Part shown: positions 24,430-36,310 of the stretch, one piece after another
How positions within the stretch are numbered: position 1 is the first letter of the stretch
Layout: every line of letters begins with the position of its first letter
Source: Varanus komodoensis
Lineage: Eukaryota; Chordata; Lepidosauria; Squamata; Varanidae
Length of the DNA: 64,000 bases
Assembly: GCF_004798865.1 (NCBI RefSeq)
Contig: NW_025335505.1
Span: 14,767,099 to 14,831,098, forward strand
Reading direction: 5' to 3'
The notes under the pieces: model-generated
The model's input: the letters and a program-made list of their open reading frames with translations, nothing else
The model's database searches: none
What the model was told of the DNA's origin: nothing
Translations under genes and position numbers: made by a program

Positions 24430-27416
24430 TGCTAGGTCATAGTCCAGATAATCAGATATGTAAAGGGTCTAGCATTTAGAAAATAAATGGAATACAGATG
24501 TCTCAAACATATGAACTAACAAGTATATAAGCAGGCAGAGTCATCAGGAGCAGAAATTCAAGCTGTTACCAGATAAGGAACTCTTTTCAGGGAGAATTCA
24601 GGCAGAAACATTCATATCAGAAGAACTGGGAATGCAAGGACTTCAGAAACAATGGTGTAGGGGAAACCAATGAACGCTGTTGAACAAGGAACCAACATGT
24701 AATTTCATATTTTCCAGCAATTGTTCTACAAGAAGTCAGTGAAATCTCATAACCTGAAAAAGGGCATATTTACAATAACTGCACAGTATGTTACAGGGAC
24801 CAGTTCAAGGACTCTGTCCCTTAATATTAGCAAGACTTCTCTAATAACTTCCTGATGCCTTAACCATTGCCAGAAATATTTGCAGCAAAGAGAGTGCTAG
24901 GCAATGAGAAGGTAAATTGTCCTCACTTATGTTAACATTTTTTCCCCCAGGAACATAGTTTATCTTCAGAAATTAATGGACATCAAAGGAAACCCTAGAA
25001 AAGTTGAGAATTGAGGAAAGCTCAGTTTTAAGAGAAAGATGGTGAATTTAAAAGGCAATTTGGACAAAAATGTGAATTCTTTTCTCAACCTGCTCTCACA
25101 CATATTAGAGAGCTAGATAACTAGGGAGATGTATTGGTTGCCTTAACAACAAGTTGTTGTAAAACTTCTGTACCATTTTTAAAATATGCTTTCTTACTCC
25201 TCTTCATTTTTTTCAGTAAAACAAACAAACAAACAAATGGCTGCATCTGAAAAGCTAACAGGATCAATCATATTTATCCTGGAATATGGCCTAATAGAGA
25301 AAAAGCATAAATATTTATTATTGTATTTATGCAAAGGCTAAGAGGTTCATGGCAGGAAGCCATGTAGAGTTGTACATCTGCATACACAGAGGACAACACA
25401 TTAGTTTCTGTGTGCCAGGTATTCTCAGATTCTCCCTCTTTCACTCTCAGCGAAAACCAATTATGTTTTGTATTACTAAGATTTCCTTACACTTGGTTCG
25501 TTGAGTAATAAGTGCCCACTTAGTTCAAGCCATAATGTACATATGTATGATACTATGGGGGAAGTAAGGGAGAATTGTCAATTAGGCCATTTTAAAACTG
25601 CCCTAGAGACTGCTGGCTTAACACTAATTGATGACCTAGTAATAAGCAATATTCCTTATAAAATAATTTATCATCTTTTCTCATTCCCCAAAGCCTTGCA
25701 TAATACAGCATGATTACCATAGTGATAGATTTTGCCAAATGGGCTTCTGGAAGAGGCAGAAGAACATATACAGGGAAGTAAGATGTTAAAAGATTGTAAA
25801 TGGACTAAATAGTTATTCTAAGCTGATAATGGAACACATCTGCAAAACAGGGTTAAAACAGGCTCTTCTCAAGATGGCCAGATGTTATTACTATTTCTCT
25901 CCTGCTCAAAGTGGCTTCTTAAAAGACAATGAAATAATGATAATATAACAAGTATATAAAAAGACCACTGAACTCTCTAGTGAAGGCATTCAGCATTTTC
26001 TGGCCACAACCAAAAAGGCCCTGTCTCCTATAGACACTATTTGTAATCTTGCAATGATGGGAAGAAAACCAGAGCCCGTGGAAATGACCATATGCTCTGG
26101 CATGTTCACATGGCAGATTTCAATTTGGTAAATTAGGGGGGCAATATTCACCACCTTCTGCCTTGTTTATTTTGGCACTGCCAGGAAAAGTACAACCCAT
26201 CTGTTCATTTATTCTGGAAGAAGCTTATCTATGGAGTCACAGTGTGGGGCACAGATTTAACATCACTGAAGGCAATGTTACTCTTTAGATGCAGTGCTTT
26301 TACATTTTTTTAAAGTCTGCGCAGACCAGAGTAACATGATATACAAATCATTTATTTATGTCTTTCTTAGAAATGTCGCCCAATACTGCAAAATCAAGAT
26401 ACAGTCCTGGAAAATTTAATGGTAGGTTTCACTGGTTGGATTTTTAAAAGCTTGATCTTGAGTAGATTGTGTCAGGGTTTGTGGCTGGCTGTCAGCTGGC
26501 TGTAGCTCTTAGCCATGACAATTATTAACTATCAGGGTTGCAACACTTTCCATATGCCACACAGTTCAGCTGCTGCTCCATTCCGAAAGACCACCGTTGC
26601 CACAGCAGCTGTGTCACTTTACAGCTGACACTGAATTTGAAGCAGATGGTGGATACTGAAAATAAGACTAGTAAAAGGAGGAGATACTTCTAGTCATTTA
26701 AGGCTAAAGTACCTTCCTTTTCCAGGGCAGGTCAGGAAGGGGAAAAAAGGCAGCTGAGGGAAGGTGGGTTTATTTTTTCATATTGAAAAGGTGTTTGCTG
26801 GTTTGTTGTGCAAACCATTTTGGAATTCTTATTTTTATGATCTGAAAAGGAGTACATAAATTTTCTGAAACAAACAAAAAACTAGTAAGTTCATCTGTGG
26901 TTCCAGAGTAAGGAAGCATATGCAGATGCGTCATGAATACACATTTTTTCTTTTCCTTTTTGGCATGAAGAACAAATGAAAAATACTTTATGCATAGGTT
27001 TGCTTGCTTGCTTATGTATTCATTGGTCGTATCACTTGAAAATGCAAGAGAAGCAAGGTCCAGAGGAAATTTCTGTGCCTGCTACTTGGCATTCAGCAAG
27101 TACTTCAAGTCTTCCTTTTGCCATCCTTACTGAGAACTGCAGCAAAGAAATCATTCCAACCCACTAGATCATGTCCTGGGAAGAACTATTTCAGGTTTTT
27201 TATTCCCTTGAAAGAAGAAGAGCAGACAAGACTACAGCACTGGATGAGAGTAGCAATGAAGGAGGATTTCAGAGTCAACCTATTTCTGACTTCTCTGCTA
27301 CAGTTGGAAGACAATTATCTTTTGGATTGCACACTTTTCTGAATTTAGTGAAGGCATTACATATTAGGACAATACAAAGAATTTATGGAAAATGTAACCA
27401 AACAGGTATATATTAA
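24430..27416. other. Non-coding stretch, no recognised gene
   Basis: The only simple structure is a short (AAAC)n run near 25218-25237. The open frames at 26976-27167 and 27171-27416 show no known motif. The second ends exactly where an L2-type tail begins, so it may be decayed LINE or SINE sequence that I cannot identify. Confidence 0.45.
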
Positions 27417-27487
27417 ATGTGAGCCGCCCCGAGGCTTCGGCAAATGGGGCGGCATAGAAGTCTTCTAAATAAATAATAAATAAATAA
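27417..27487 (+). mobile_element. L2-type 3' terminal hairpin and tail
   Basis: GAGCCGCCCCGAGGCTTCGG followed by CAAATGGGGCGGCATAGAAG forms the GCCGCCCC/GGGGCGGC stem found at the 3' end of squamate L2 elements. An AATAAATAA-type tail follows. Only this terminal segment is recognisable. It could be a heavily truncated LINE or the 3' end of a SINE that borrows the L2 tail. Confidence 0.75.
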
Positions 27488-27844
27488 AGGGAAATATGAA
27501 TATATTTAAGGAACATTTGGGAATAAAATTAAACATGAATGTATTTCTTTTTTCTTTTTCTTTTTTTCAGGAAACTAATGTGGAAACAAAATGGACTTAT
27601 GACTGAATGCAGACGCAACTGATATGGGTGGTACAATCCTATGGCCACAAAATCTAGGTAGCCATGAGGTAATTCAGAGTACCAGCTCCAACATCTGAAT
27701 CTTGCTCTGAGGTCAGAGCTGGCACTCCAAGCTTCAAGAGTTCTCCTCCTGTCCTCATAGCTGGCATGGAAAGAACTGCTAGCTGTAGTACCAAGGTCAC
27801 AAGACTGAGCTCATAGAAGAGCTTTTGGCTGATAGCAATTCAAC

Positions 27845-28015
27845 CTCTTCTCTTTGAGGTCCAAGATGTCATGATTCAACAGCTGAGTTTTGGAATACGG
27901 TGCTATCAATATGCTGATGGCATGCTATTGCAGTTTTCCTTTTCATTTCCATCAGGTGATGCCATATATGTGCTAAATCTGTGCTTATCTGTGACAATGG
28001 AATGGACTGAGCCTC
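27845..28015 (+). mobile_element. Degraded L2 RT fragment (motif C region)
   Basis: The frame containing FGIRCYQYADGMLLQF, then FPSGDAIYVLNLCLS and MEWT, aligns with the L2 motif C region (consensus about FGVRCHQYADDTQLYLS, then GEAVEVLNQCLE, then M.WM). The second catalytic Asp of YADD reads Gly here. The downstream L2 part at 28855-29380 probably belongs to the same insertion. About 530 extra bases lie between them compared with the copy at 16252-18300. Confidence 0.65.
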
Positions 28016-28854
28016 TCACTCACTTGTGGCTCAGATGGCTTCACTGGCATGCGGTACTTTCTATCAACTCCTGTAATGATCCACCTGCCAAGGGAGATTC
28101 CCTGCTTCCTGAAGCTCTGGTGAGAAATGACTTAAACCCTCACTGACCATATAGTTGACCAAGGCACTAAAATTCACACACAACTCAGTCACACACAGTT
28201 TAGGGGATAAAAATGTGTACAATGAGGTAACGTTTAAGGAAGGCAGGAATAAAAGGTGTAGGATTAAATGTTAAAAGAGGCAGGATGAGGGACAGGCAGC
28301 TGACTCCACTTTCCCCAAGACCTCACTTCTTGTTGAAACAGAAGGACAAGAAAATAAGCTAGCTAGCACTACATTACTCTATTTGTATATACTATTTTCA
28401 TGTCTATAGTAACAGTTGGTAGGGAAGAAACAGCTCTTTTCTTCACTACAGACAGACAGCATCACCTGGGGAGGGGGGATGACAAAATATGCTCTGTTGC
28501 TCAGACCTTCAGCCCTTTATCCCCCACACTCTATCAGCTGAGCAGTGGGGTGATGGCCACTCTCCCAATTCTCCCATGCCATCCCCAGCTACTTGCAAAA
28601 AACAATTTGGCCCTGCCAGTTCCAGTGTCCTTGGGTCCTTAGTCTTGGTAAGGTTGAGATGTGATTTACTCCCATAAAACTTGATGTTTGGATATGAACT
28701 ACTCCCTTAGTCACTGGAATTTCTGAGTGCTATAAACTTGCCTTTGATCAGGGAGCTCTGGTTTGGTTCTTACTTCCAGGGATCTTAACTCTTCTGTGAC
28801 AACTACATCCTTTTCTGAACAGAGATAGACTGGTTTCCTTAATCTATGAGCTTG
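28016..28854. other. Unassigned segment within a broken L2
   Basis: This segment lies between two L2-derived pieces on the same strand. It is longer than the corresponding L2 interval, so part of it may be a later insertion. I could not identify the insert or its termini. Confidence 0.35.
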
Positions 28855-29380
28855 TAATCTGTTCAGATACTGCAGCCAGTGCAAAACAAGGCAACCAAAC
28901 TAATAACTGGGACCAGAAAGTCTGAACATACAACTCCTCCTGAGCCCAATTCAGCTGTGGGTTTTAACATATAAATTTGGGACTGCAAACCTTGAATCTA
29001 CATAGATATTAAAATCAATAGACCTTCCTCTGCATGCTACCTCCAAAAAAGGGTTAGGGTTAGGAACAAGAAATATGGCCTTCTCAGTCAGTAATGGCTC
29101 TCAATTCTGGAATGATCTCCCCACTGAAGCCGCCCTGGCAACAGCTCTGTAATATTTTGGTATCAGGTTAAGACTGTTCTCTTCTGCCAGAAATTTAATG
29201 GCATTTAACATGTCTTGTTTTGTATTAAAGTTGCTTTAACTCTTACTATTGTTTTTAAATTGTGTATATTATATATACATACATATATATAGTATTGATA
29301 TTTGTGTTTTTCTGAACTATTGTGAACTATCCGGAGAGATTTGGCTATTGCACAGTATAGAAATGAAATAAAAATTAATA
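28855..29380 (+). mobile_element. Degraded L2 LINE 3' portion
   Basis: ILQPVQNKATKLITGTRKSEH is legible near 28868-28930 (here written from the frame starting ATACTGCAGCCAGTG). A degraded 'LWNDLPTEAALATAL' segment (TCTCAATTCTGGAATGATCT) and a 'YQVKTVLFCQKFNGI' segment follow, corresponding to the L2 C-terminal region. A T/A-rich 3' UTR ends GAACTATCCGGAGAGATTTG...AAATGAAATAAAAATTAATA. Several frames are needed, so the copy is old. Confidence 0.75.
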
Positions 29381-30639
29381 AAACCAGAATACCCTAGGAA
29401 GGGCTTATTTGATTGAATTGGGAACACTGTTGATAATTAGAACTGTCTTTAAAATTGAACTGCCTACTTCATTGGAAACATCATGAAAAACTTGACTCTT
29501 ATTAACAGTGTGAACTGTTTTGTAAACAGTAACAGAAAACCCTCCTCCTCCTCCTCGACTTTTGGGCATCCAACATTTTATTAGCGCTAACAAGCAGAGT
29601 ACATTAAAAGCAAAGCTCAAGAAAAGGGAAATGGTTTCAAGGTATATTACATTTTCAAGAAAATTATTTTTCTCACCTTTTTATTATTTTTATTATTCTC
29701 ACCTTTGGTCTTTCAATATGAACTGTACCTACAGACATATGTATATTAGAAACATGAAAGAATGTTATTTTTGTTTTGTTTTGTTTTTCTATTCATCATT
29801 ACTGAACTGCTCTTCAGTACTTCAAAGAAGTTAGAGTGTTAAATCATGCTTAAGAAATGTCTGGCTGCTTAACATCAGCTACTACAAATAAGAAAGAGCA
29901 CCAATAAGAATGAAACAATGTTTATTCTTAGTGTCAGCCCCAGGTTTTGGAAGCCCTTGGGCCTCAAAGGGACTTCTTAAGCTACTCTTGTGCCTTATTC
30001 TGTTTGTCATCACTGCTGCCACTCTTGCCAGGCAGAGATCCACTGAGCAAGCCAGCAGTGGCATCTGCTGGTCCTTCTTCTCACCACCACCATTGTCTGG
30101 GCAGGTATCCTGAGAAGTACATCCTGAAACATCTAAAAACATCAGGTTGGGAACAGTTGCTATAGCTGGTGGATAACCAGATAGCTACCATGAAAGGCCT
30201 TTGCTCATCTATTGTAGCAGGTGACAACAGGGTTTTACCTGTCACAGTGGCAGTGTCATTCTCTCATCATGATTTTCCTGGCAGATGTTAGGAACACCTG
30301 GGTTCATATCAACTGTGTCACATAAATATTCTCATAACAGAGTTCTGTATTTGAGGTCTAAGTGTTTTGATTCACGAAGCACTTTTGGGAGCCTTTTCCA
30401 TTTATACGTAATTGCTTATTGCAAAAACATGGCAATTTATCAACAAACTCTGCCAAAAGATGTTTCAGGAGAAAAAGATGAGAAAATAGCAATGTTTTGA
30501 AGTTTAAAAAAATCACCTAGACTTGCCTATTCCACAGTGAATTTTTTATGAAGTGAAAAACTAGAACATGCCCCTTCAGTTCTGCAAACCTCTGAAGTCA
30601 AAGGGAAAACTGCTACACATATTGTGTATAGCTAGCGCT
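29381..30639. other. Non-coding stretch, no recognised gene
   Basis: The stretch holds a short CTC-repeat (29542-29556) and otherwise unremarkable sequence. No splice context or motif supports the overlapping small frames around 29882-30165. Confidence 0.5.
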
Positions 30640-30798
30640 TCTAATTTTGGCATCACAGTCTTTACCAGGACTTTGTGCTAATTGTTTTTATATGGCTTTT
30701 AAGATGGTGTAACATTTTCATACTTAATGACTGTTAGACTTTGTAATATTTGTATTTAACTTATTTTGTATTTTATTTTATGTAAACTGCCCATGGAG
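30640..30798 (+). mobile_element. L2-type 3' UTR fragment interrupted by BovB
   Basis: The run TTTTATATGGCTTTTAAGAT through TATTTTATTTTATGTAAACTGCCCATGGAG resembles the L2 3' UTR just before its terminal stem (TAAACCGCCCAGAGAGC). It stops abruptly where the BovB 3' tail begins at about 30799. No matching remainder is obvious beyond the far side of the BovB near 33385. Confidence 0.5.
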
Positions 30799-32862
30799 TT
30801 TTTTGTTATTGTTGTTATTGTTAGTTGCAAAGTGGTGTCCAACCCATTGCAACCCCATGGACAACATTCCTCCAGGCCTTCCTGTCCTCCACCTTCCCCC
30901 GCAGTCCACCCAAGCTCACACCAACTGCTTCAGTGACTCCATCCAGCCACCTCATCCTCTGCCGTCCCCTTCTTCTTTTGCCATCTATTGTTCCCAGCAT
31001 TAGGCTCTTCTCCAGGGAGTCCTTCCTTCTCATTAGGTGGCCAAAGTATTTGAGTTTCATCTTCAGTATATGGCCTTCTAAAGAGCAGTCAGGGTTGATC
31101 TCCTCTACGACTGACCGGTTTGATCACCTTGCGGTCCAAGGGACCCACAGGAGTCTCCTCCAGCACCACAATTCAAAGGCCTCAATCCTTTGGCACTCAG
31201 CCTTCCTTATAGTCCAGCTTTCACAGCCATACATTACAACTGGGAAAACCATAGCCTTGACTATATGCACTTTTGTTGGCAGGGTGATGTCTCTGCTTTT
31301 TGGTATGCTATCTAGATTTGCCATAGCTTTCCTCCCCAGGTGCAAGCGTCTTTTAATTTCTTGGCTGCAGTCCCCGTCTGCGGTGATTTTGGAACCCAGG
31401 AAAATGAAATGTCACTACCTCCATTTCTTCCCCATCTATTCACCAGGAAGTGAGAGGACAAGATGCCATGATCTTAGTTTTCTTAATGTTGAGTTTCAAG
31501 CCAACTTCTGCACTCTCCTCCTTCACCTGCATCAAGAGGCTCTTTCGTTCCTCTTCACTTTCTGCCATGAGAGTGGTATCATCTGCATATCTGAGGTTGT
31601 TGATGTTGCTCCCAGCAATCTTAATTCCAACTGGTGATTCAGCTAGCCCCGCTTTTCTCATGATGTGCTCTGCATATAAGTTAAATACACAGGGCGACAG
31701 TATACAGCCTGGCCGAACTCCTTTCTCAATTTTGAACCAATCAGTGGTTCTGTGTCCAGTTCTCACAGTTGCTTCTTGGCTTGCATAGAGGTTTCTTAAG
31801 AGACAAATAAGATGGTCTTGTACTCCCATCTCTTTAAGAACTTGCCACAGTTTGTTCTGATCCACACAATCAAAGACTTTAGCATAGTCAATGAAGCAGA
31901 AGTAGATGTTTTTTTTTTTTTTGAAACTCCCTAGCTTTCCCCATGATCCAGCGTATGTTGGCAATTTGATCTCTAGTTCCTCTCCCTCTTCAAAATCCTC
32001 CCTGTACTACTGATAGTTCTCGGTCCACATACTGCTGGAGCCTAGCTTGTAGGATTTTGAGCATCACTTTGCTAGCATGTGAAATGAGTGCAATGTTGCA
32101 GTAGTTTGAACATTCTTTGGCATTGCCCTTCTTTGGCATTGGAATGTAAACTGACCTTTTCCAATCCTGTGGCCACTGTTGAGTTTTCCAAATTTGCTGG
32201 CATATTGAGTGTAGCACTCTTACTGCATTGTGTTTTAAGATTTTGAATAGCTCAGCCGGAATACTGTCACCTCCACTAGCTTTGTTGTTGTTCAGACTTC
32301 CTAAGGCCCATTTGACTTCACATTCCAGGATGTCTGGCTTGAGGTCAGTGACCACCCCATCTTGGTTATCAGGGATGTTAAGCTCTTTCTTGTTTAGTTC
32401 TTCTGTGTAATCTTGCAACCTCTGCTTAATCTCTTCTGCCTCTGTTAGGTCCCTGCCATTTTGGTCCTCTGTCATGCCCATCTTTGCATGAAATATTCCC
32501 TTCATAGCTCCAATTTTCTTGAAGAGATCTCTGGTCCTCCCTATTCTATTGTTTTCTTCTATTTCTTTGCACTGTTAAGGCATTCTTATCTCTTCTAGCT
32601 ATTCTCTGGAATTCTGCATTCAATTGGGTATATCTTTCTCTTTCTCCCTTGCCTTTCGCTTCCCTTCTTTCCTCCTCTATTTGGCTATTTGTAAAACTTC
32701 CTCAGACAGCCGTTTTGCTTTCTTTCATTTCTTTTCCTTCGGGGTGGCTTTAGTTGCTACCTCTTGTACAATGTTGCGAACCTCCATCCATAGTTCTTCA
32801 GGCACTCTATCAGATCTAATTCCTGAAATCTATTTGTCACTTTTACTGTATATGTTTTTCTT
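30799..32862 (-). mobile_element. BovB (RTE clade) LINE, RT portion, minus strand
   Basis: Read leftward, this covers the region after the endonuclease (NRFQELDLI-like, PEELWMEVRNIV), the linker (32505 to 31990, MKGIFHAKMGMTEDQNGRDL), the RT motifs (FIDYAKVFDCVDQNKLW; GVRPGCILSPCVFNLY; NNLRYADDTTLMAES) and the C-terminal domain (KSRDITLPTKVHIVKAMVFP; MYGCESWTIRK; MKLKYFGHLMRRKDSLEKS). It ends in the (CAA)-type RTE tail. The frame breaks near 31990 and 31400, and also at a 14-A tract at 31909-31922 where the sister copy has a shorter AGAAAAA. Motif B reads RPG rather than RQG. It shares 153 of 171 residues with the sister copy over the linker/RT block by my count. It is inactive. Confidence 0.95.
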
Positions 32863-33164
32863 ACAGAAGGGTAATATTAAACTATTTGTATTAATGAATA
32901 AAACTATCACCACTTGTATTACTTATGTCTACCATAACCATGCTTGGAAACTAGGATAAATACGTATGCTCATCATGGATAGTTACCCATTTGTTATCAG
33001 TTATTTCTTCCTGTAGTTCTCCTTGACAACAGAAACAAAGGAGACAGATCAATGTCCACAGACAATGACTGCATTCAGAAACATAATAACCTAGATTGAA
33101 GGCGTGAGTATGGATTGAGTGTAGGTTGCTGTTGAAATGTGGTTTTATTATTAAAACAAACACT
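32863..33164. other. Unrelated sequence between two BovB segments
   Basis: About 300 bases separate the RT portion from a BovB 5' UTR piece in the same orientation. In an intact element the endonuclease region (much longer) would lie here. The content (TTTTCTTACAGAAGGGTAAT, then AT-rich) does not read as BovB. It is either an insertion that replaced the endonuclease region or host DNA between two independent insertions. Confidence 0.6.
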
Positions 33165-33385
33165 CTTTCCATGAAGAGGCTGCTTGAGTTTGTCCATGGG
33201 GTTTTCATGGCAAAGATACCGGAGTGGGTTGCCATTTCCTTCTCCAGTGGATCACGTTTTGTCAGAGCTCTCTGCTATGACCTGTCCGTCTTGGGTGGCA
33301 CTGCATGGCATAGCTCATAGCTTCATTGAGCTACGCAAGCCTCTTTGCTACAACAAGGCAGTGATCCATGAAGGAGTGTTGTCAT
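33165..33385 (-). mobile_element. BovB 5' UTR segment, minus strand
   Basis: On the minus strand this starts ACTCCTTCATGGATCACTGC and continues through AGCTCAATGAAGC, CAGGTCATAGCAGAGAGCTC, AAATGGCAACCCACTCCGGT and GCCATGAAAACCCCATGGAC to CAGCCTCTTCATGGAAAGAG. It matches the 5' end of the plus-strand BovB at 36745-36900 and runs further into the UTR than that copy. BovB 5' UTRs are taken to hold the internal promoter. It is non-coding. Confidence 0.9.
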
Positions 33386-35414
33386 TTACCTAGGAGCAAA
33401 CATCAATAAATACAGTGAGGCTTAAAATTTCACACAAATTTTATCAGATATCAGAAAAATAATTTGAGTTTTTCATGAGAGATGGGGAGAGAGGGGAGGG
33501 ATCAGTATGTAACTGTGAGGAAGTTTAAATTGGATGATGCTCCTATTCCTGGGGCATCACCATCATGGCTGTGTGGTGTGCTTCTACTGAGGTGAATAAG
33601 TCAATTGCACATAGTTTTGCTATGCATGATTTGAAGAACTGTAATTTCGTCCTGACTCCCAGTTTCCCTTTGATGTTCTTATAGCAAAATGAAGGAAGAG
33701 TCACACTTTTGATCCATGTTCTGTATGAAGATCAGAGGACCTTTGAGACTAATCTGTGTCAAACAATTGAATTGAAAAAAAAATTGAAAGAAGCAAGCCA
33801 GCTAACAAAATTTGGGAAGTCACCGTGCACAAACTGAAGTATCTGACTATGCACCCACGATAGCAGTCTGAATTCACTCCCTACATATTGGCAAGAATGA
33901 ACTGCTAACAAGTCTTTTGTTTCTCTATGCATCCTTTCTCCATTGTCTATAATAAGGGCAATAAACCGTAATAGTGTTTAGCAATGCAGACAAGTTTCTC
34001 CATCATACATAGCTAGTATTTTATTGTTGTTATTCACATCTGTACTGACTAGAAAACAAAAATGTGGCTCAGTCTTCCTGCTTCCCCTTGGCTGCCTTTC
34101 ATTTAAAATTGAGTGCAACTGATGAGGTCTGACCTGCTTTCCAAGATATTTTGAATTCTCTCTATCTATCATTAGAACTAATCGTTAAAACTAATTAGCA
34201 ACTTTTCATTAGCATGCACTTTCTACATGAATAGAATTTTAAAACATTTTTTAAAAAATGCAGTTCATAATAAAAGCTGTTATTATTTCTCATCTGCACT
34301 GTCAAGGCAAAACCAGTTTTTTTTCAGAGTATTAAAGTGGAGGTGAAAATAGCATTTGAGAGGGGAAAAGTGCGGGGAGAGGTTTAATATGATATTTAGG
34401 GTCAAAAGCTCTACATATTTTGTGAGCCATTTTAATACAGATAATGTAATTAATTTCCTAATTGCAGTTCTCCATGAAAAGAAACCCACTTGGGTCAAAA
34501 TCCTCTGAAAATTATAACTTTTTCTCCCCCTCACAACCTCACCATTAGCCTCAGTGGTATTATTCAGAGATGTTAGAATATGTCTAAATCACTGGAAAAC
34601 AATGCCCATGGAATGTTTAGTTCTCCCTTTGGATAGCAGTATGAAATGAAGATTGCATATACCATCCTTTTACTTATTCAAAAGCTCTAAATAATTATCC
34701 AAGTTTTCTTCTCTCCTGAAGTTTGAAGAAGTGGGTATCCAATGTGGCTGCCTTTACAGAAACAATGCATTTAACACCTCAATACGTGGGAATTATTCAG
34801 AAGGACCTATCTCACTTTACAGTTCTTCATATACACAAGACCACATGTGCTAACAAATGAACAGAATGTGCAGTTCAGTTGAGAAATGCCCTTTAGAACA
34901 TCTCTCTCTTTTTTCAACCATTTAGGAACATTTGGGCCATTGTTTTCCTTCTCTAGGCCAGTCAATATAAATAAGTAACTAGCATACTTACAGGGAGTCC
35001 AGCTCCTTGTTTCCCATGAAGCATCTTCTGCTGTAAAAGCCCCTCCGTCTGTTTCCTAAAATATCATTTGGCTTGATTTATTAGAGTTAGCATGCTGGGG
35101 ACTACCCCTCTGCCCAGCTCAGAAATACCTTGTGCTCCTGCCCAGGGAATGCTATGTACCAGCCTGGAAACATCTAAGTGATCCCATTTCTGAATTTAGT
35201 CTACTCCTAAGGACTACCTCTTCTCCATTCATGGCATCACATTAGGAATATATAATACATCCACCAGCTATTTCTCTCTCCCTCCCTCCCACCAGATTGC
35301 TCATCTTTTGAGATACCCTTCAATCTTTATCAGAGTTGCTAAAATTGTGCTAAAATTCTGAAGTCTTGACTCTGTCCTTCCCTCTGAGAAATTTTGCTGT
35401 AATGCATCAGTACC

Positions 35415-35580
35415 GGAGGTATGGATCAGTGATAAATCACACATCCTACATGTGAAGGTCCCAGTGTTAATTCTTACCCTCACCAGGTAGGGCTGAAAAA
35501 ACTTTGGTTTTGAAACCTTGGTTTACTTCCATGATTCATTATGAACAATACAAAGCTAGATTGGTCAATAGTTTAAGGGT
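35415..35580 (+). mobile_element. tRNA-derived SINE, squamate type
   Basis: An A-box-like segment (GGATCAGTGATAAATCACAC) and a B-box-like segment (GAAGGTCCCAGTGTTAATTC) are followed by CACCAGGTAGGGCTGAAAAA, a degraded 'CCTGAAACCCTGGAGAG' part and CTAGATTGGTCAATAG (consensus CTAGATGGACCAATGG). This order is that of an abundant squamate tRNA-derived SINE. The copy is diverged and its extreme 3' end is missing. Confidence 0.75.
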
Positions 35581-35734
35581 CCTAGATGAAAGGTCCTAGG
35601 TGGCATATGCTGGCTCCTGTTAATTAACTGTACTGCTGTGTTATAAAAAGTTATTCTGGACAGATGGCTATCCTGCAGTGTGAACACAGACAAATGCTGC
35701 AGAGGAAATTTCATTAATATTAGCATATCTCCTT

Positions 35735-35812
35735 TGTCATCCATTGTTCCTGAAGGAAGCATTCAAAGGACATGATATCTAGTTCAAACACATTCAAAAT
35801 AATATGTTTCAT
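35735..35812 (+). repeat. Direct repeat, copy 1
   Basis: The segment TCATCCATTGTTCCTGAAGG, then AAGGACATGATATCTAGTTC, AAACACATTC and AATATGTTT is repeated with modest divergence about 576 bp downstream. The family is unknown. Confidence 0.65.
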
Positions 35813-36310
35813 AATTAAATGGGAAGTACTCCACTCTTAGCTCTTATTTTCTGGGGCAAAATGCCTGATGACTGGACTATTATGCCTGCATAATGACCAT
35901 TGTGGGACCCTTCAGCCAGTTTGACACTATTTAGTTTCATTTGAATACATTGTACTCCTCCCCTCCTCTCCCCCACCCGTTTTCCTCCATCCCACCTTTT
36001 TCTTGCCCTTTCTACTGGCTTTTTGACATTCCAATATTTATTGCATGGAAACTCAATTGTTCTTTTCTGCAATTCACAATAAGGATCTATCATTTGGAGC
36101 AGACAATAAGAGTTTTCTGAGTCTTGCTTAGGAACAGTGAAAAATCACCTCCAGCATTTGCCAGGACCAAATTGCTAGATTTGGGCATTTGATGGGGCAA
36201 TGTTTGTGTGCTCTAAGTGTAAGGGATGAGGTATCTCTATCCAATACATTCATTGCATACTTGTGATTCCCCATTCAAAAATGTTTCTGGGTGCCTTTCC
36301 AAGACATTAT

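Noticed and set aside
29051-29064. Telomere-like GGGTTAGGGTTAGG
   Set aside because: It is only about two and a half units, inside a degraded L2 and followed by ordinary sequence. It is too short to call an interstitial telomeric repeat.
30825-31637. 270-codon plus-strand frame
   Set aside because: It is antisense to the minus-strand BovB. A similar frame appears antisense to the other BovB copy, as expected for a shadow.
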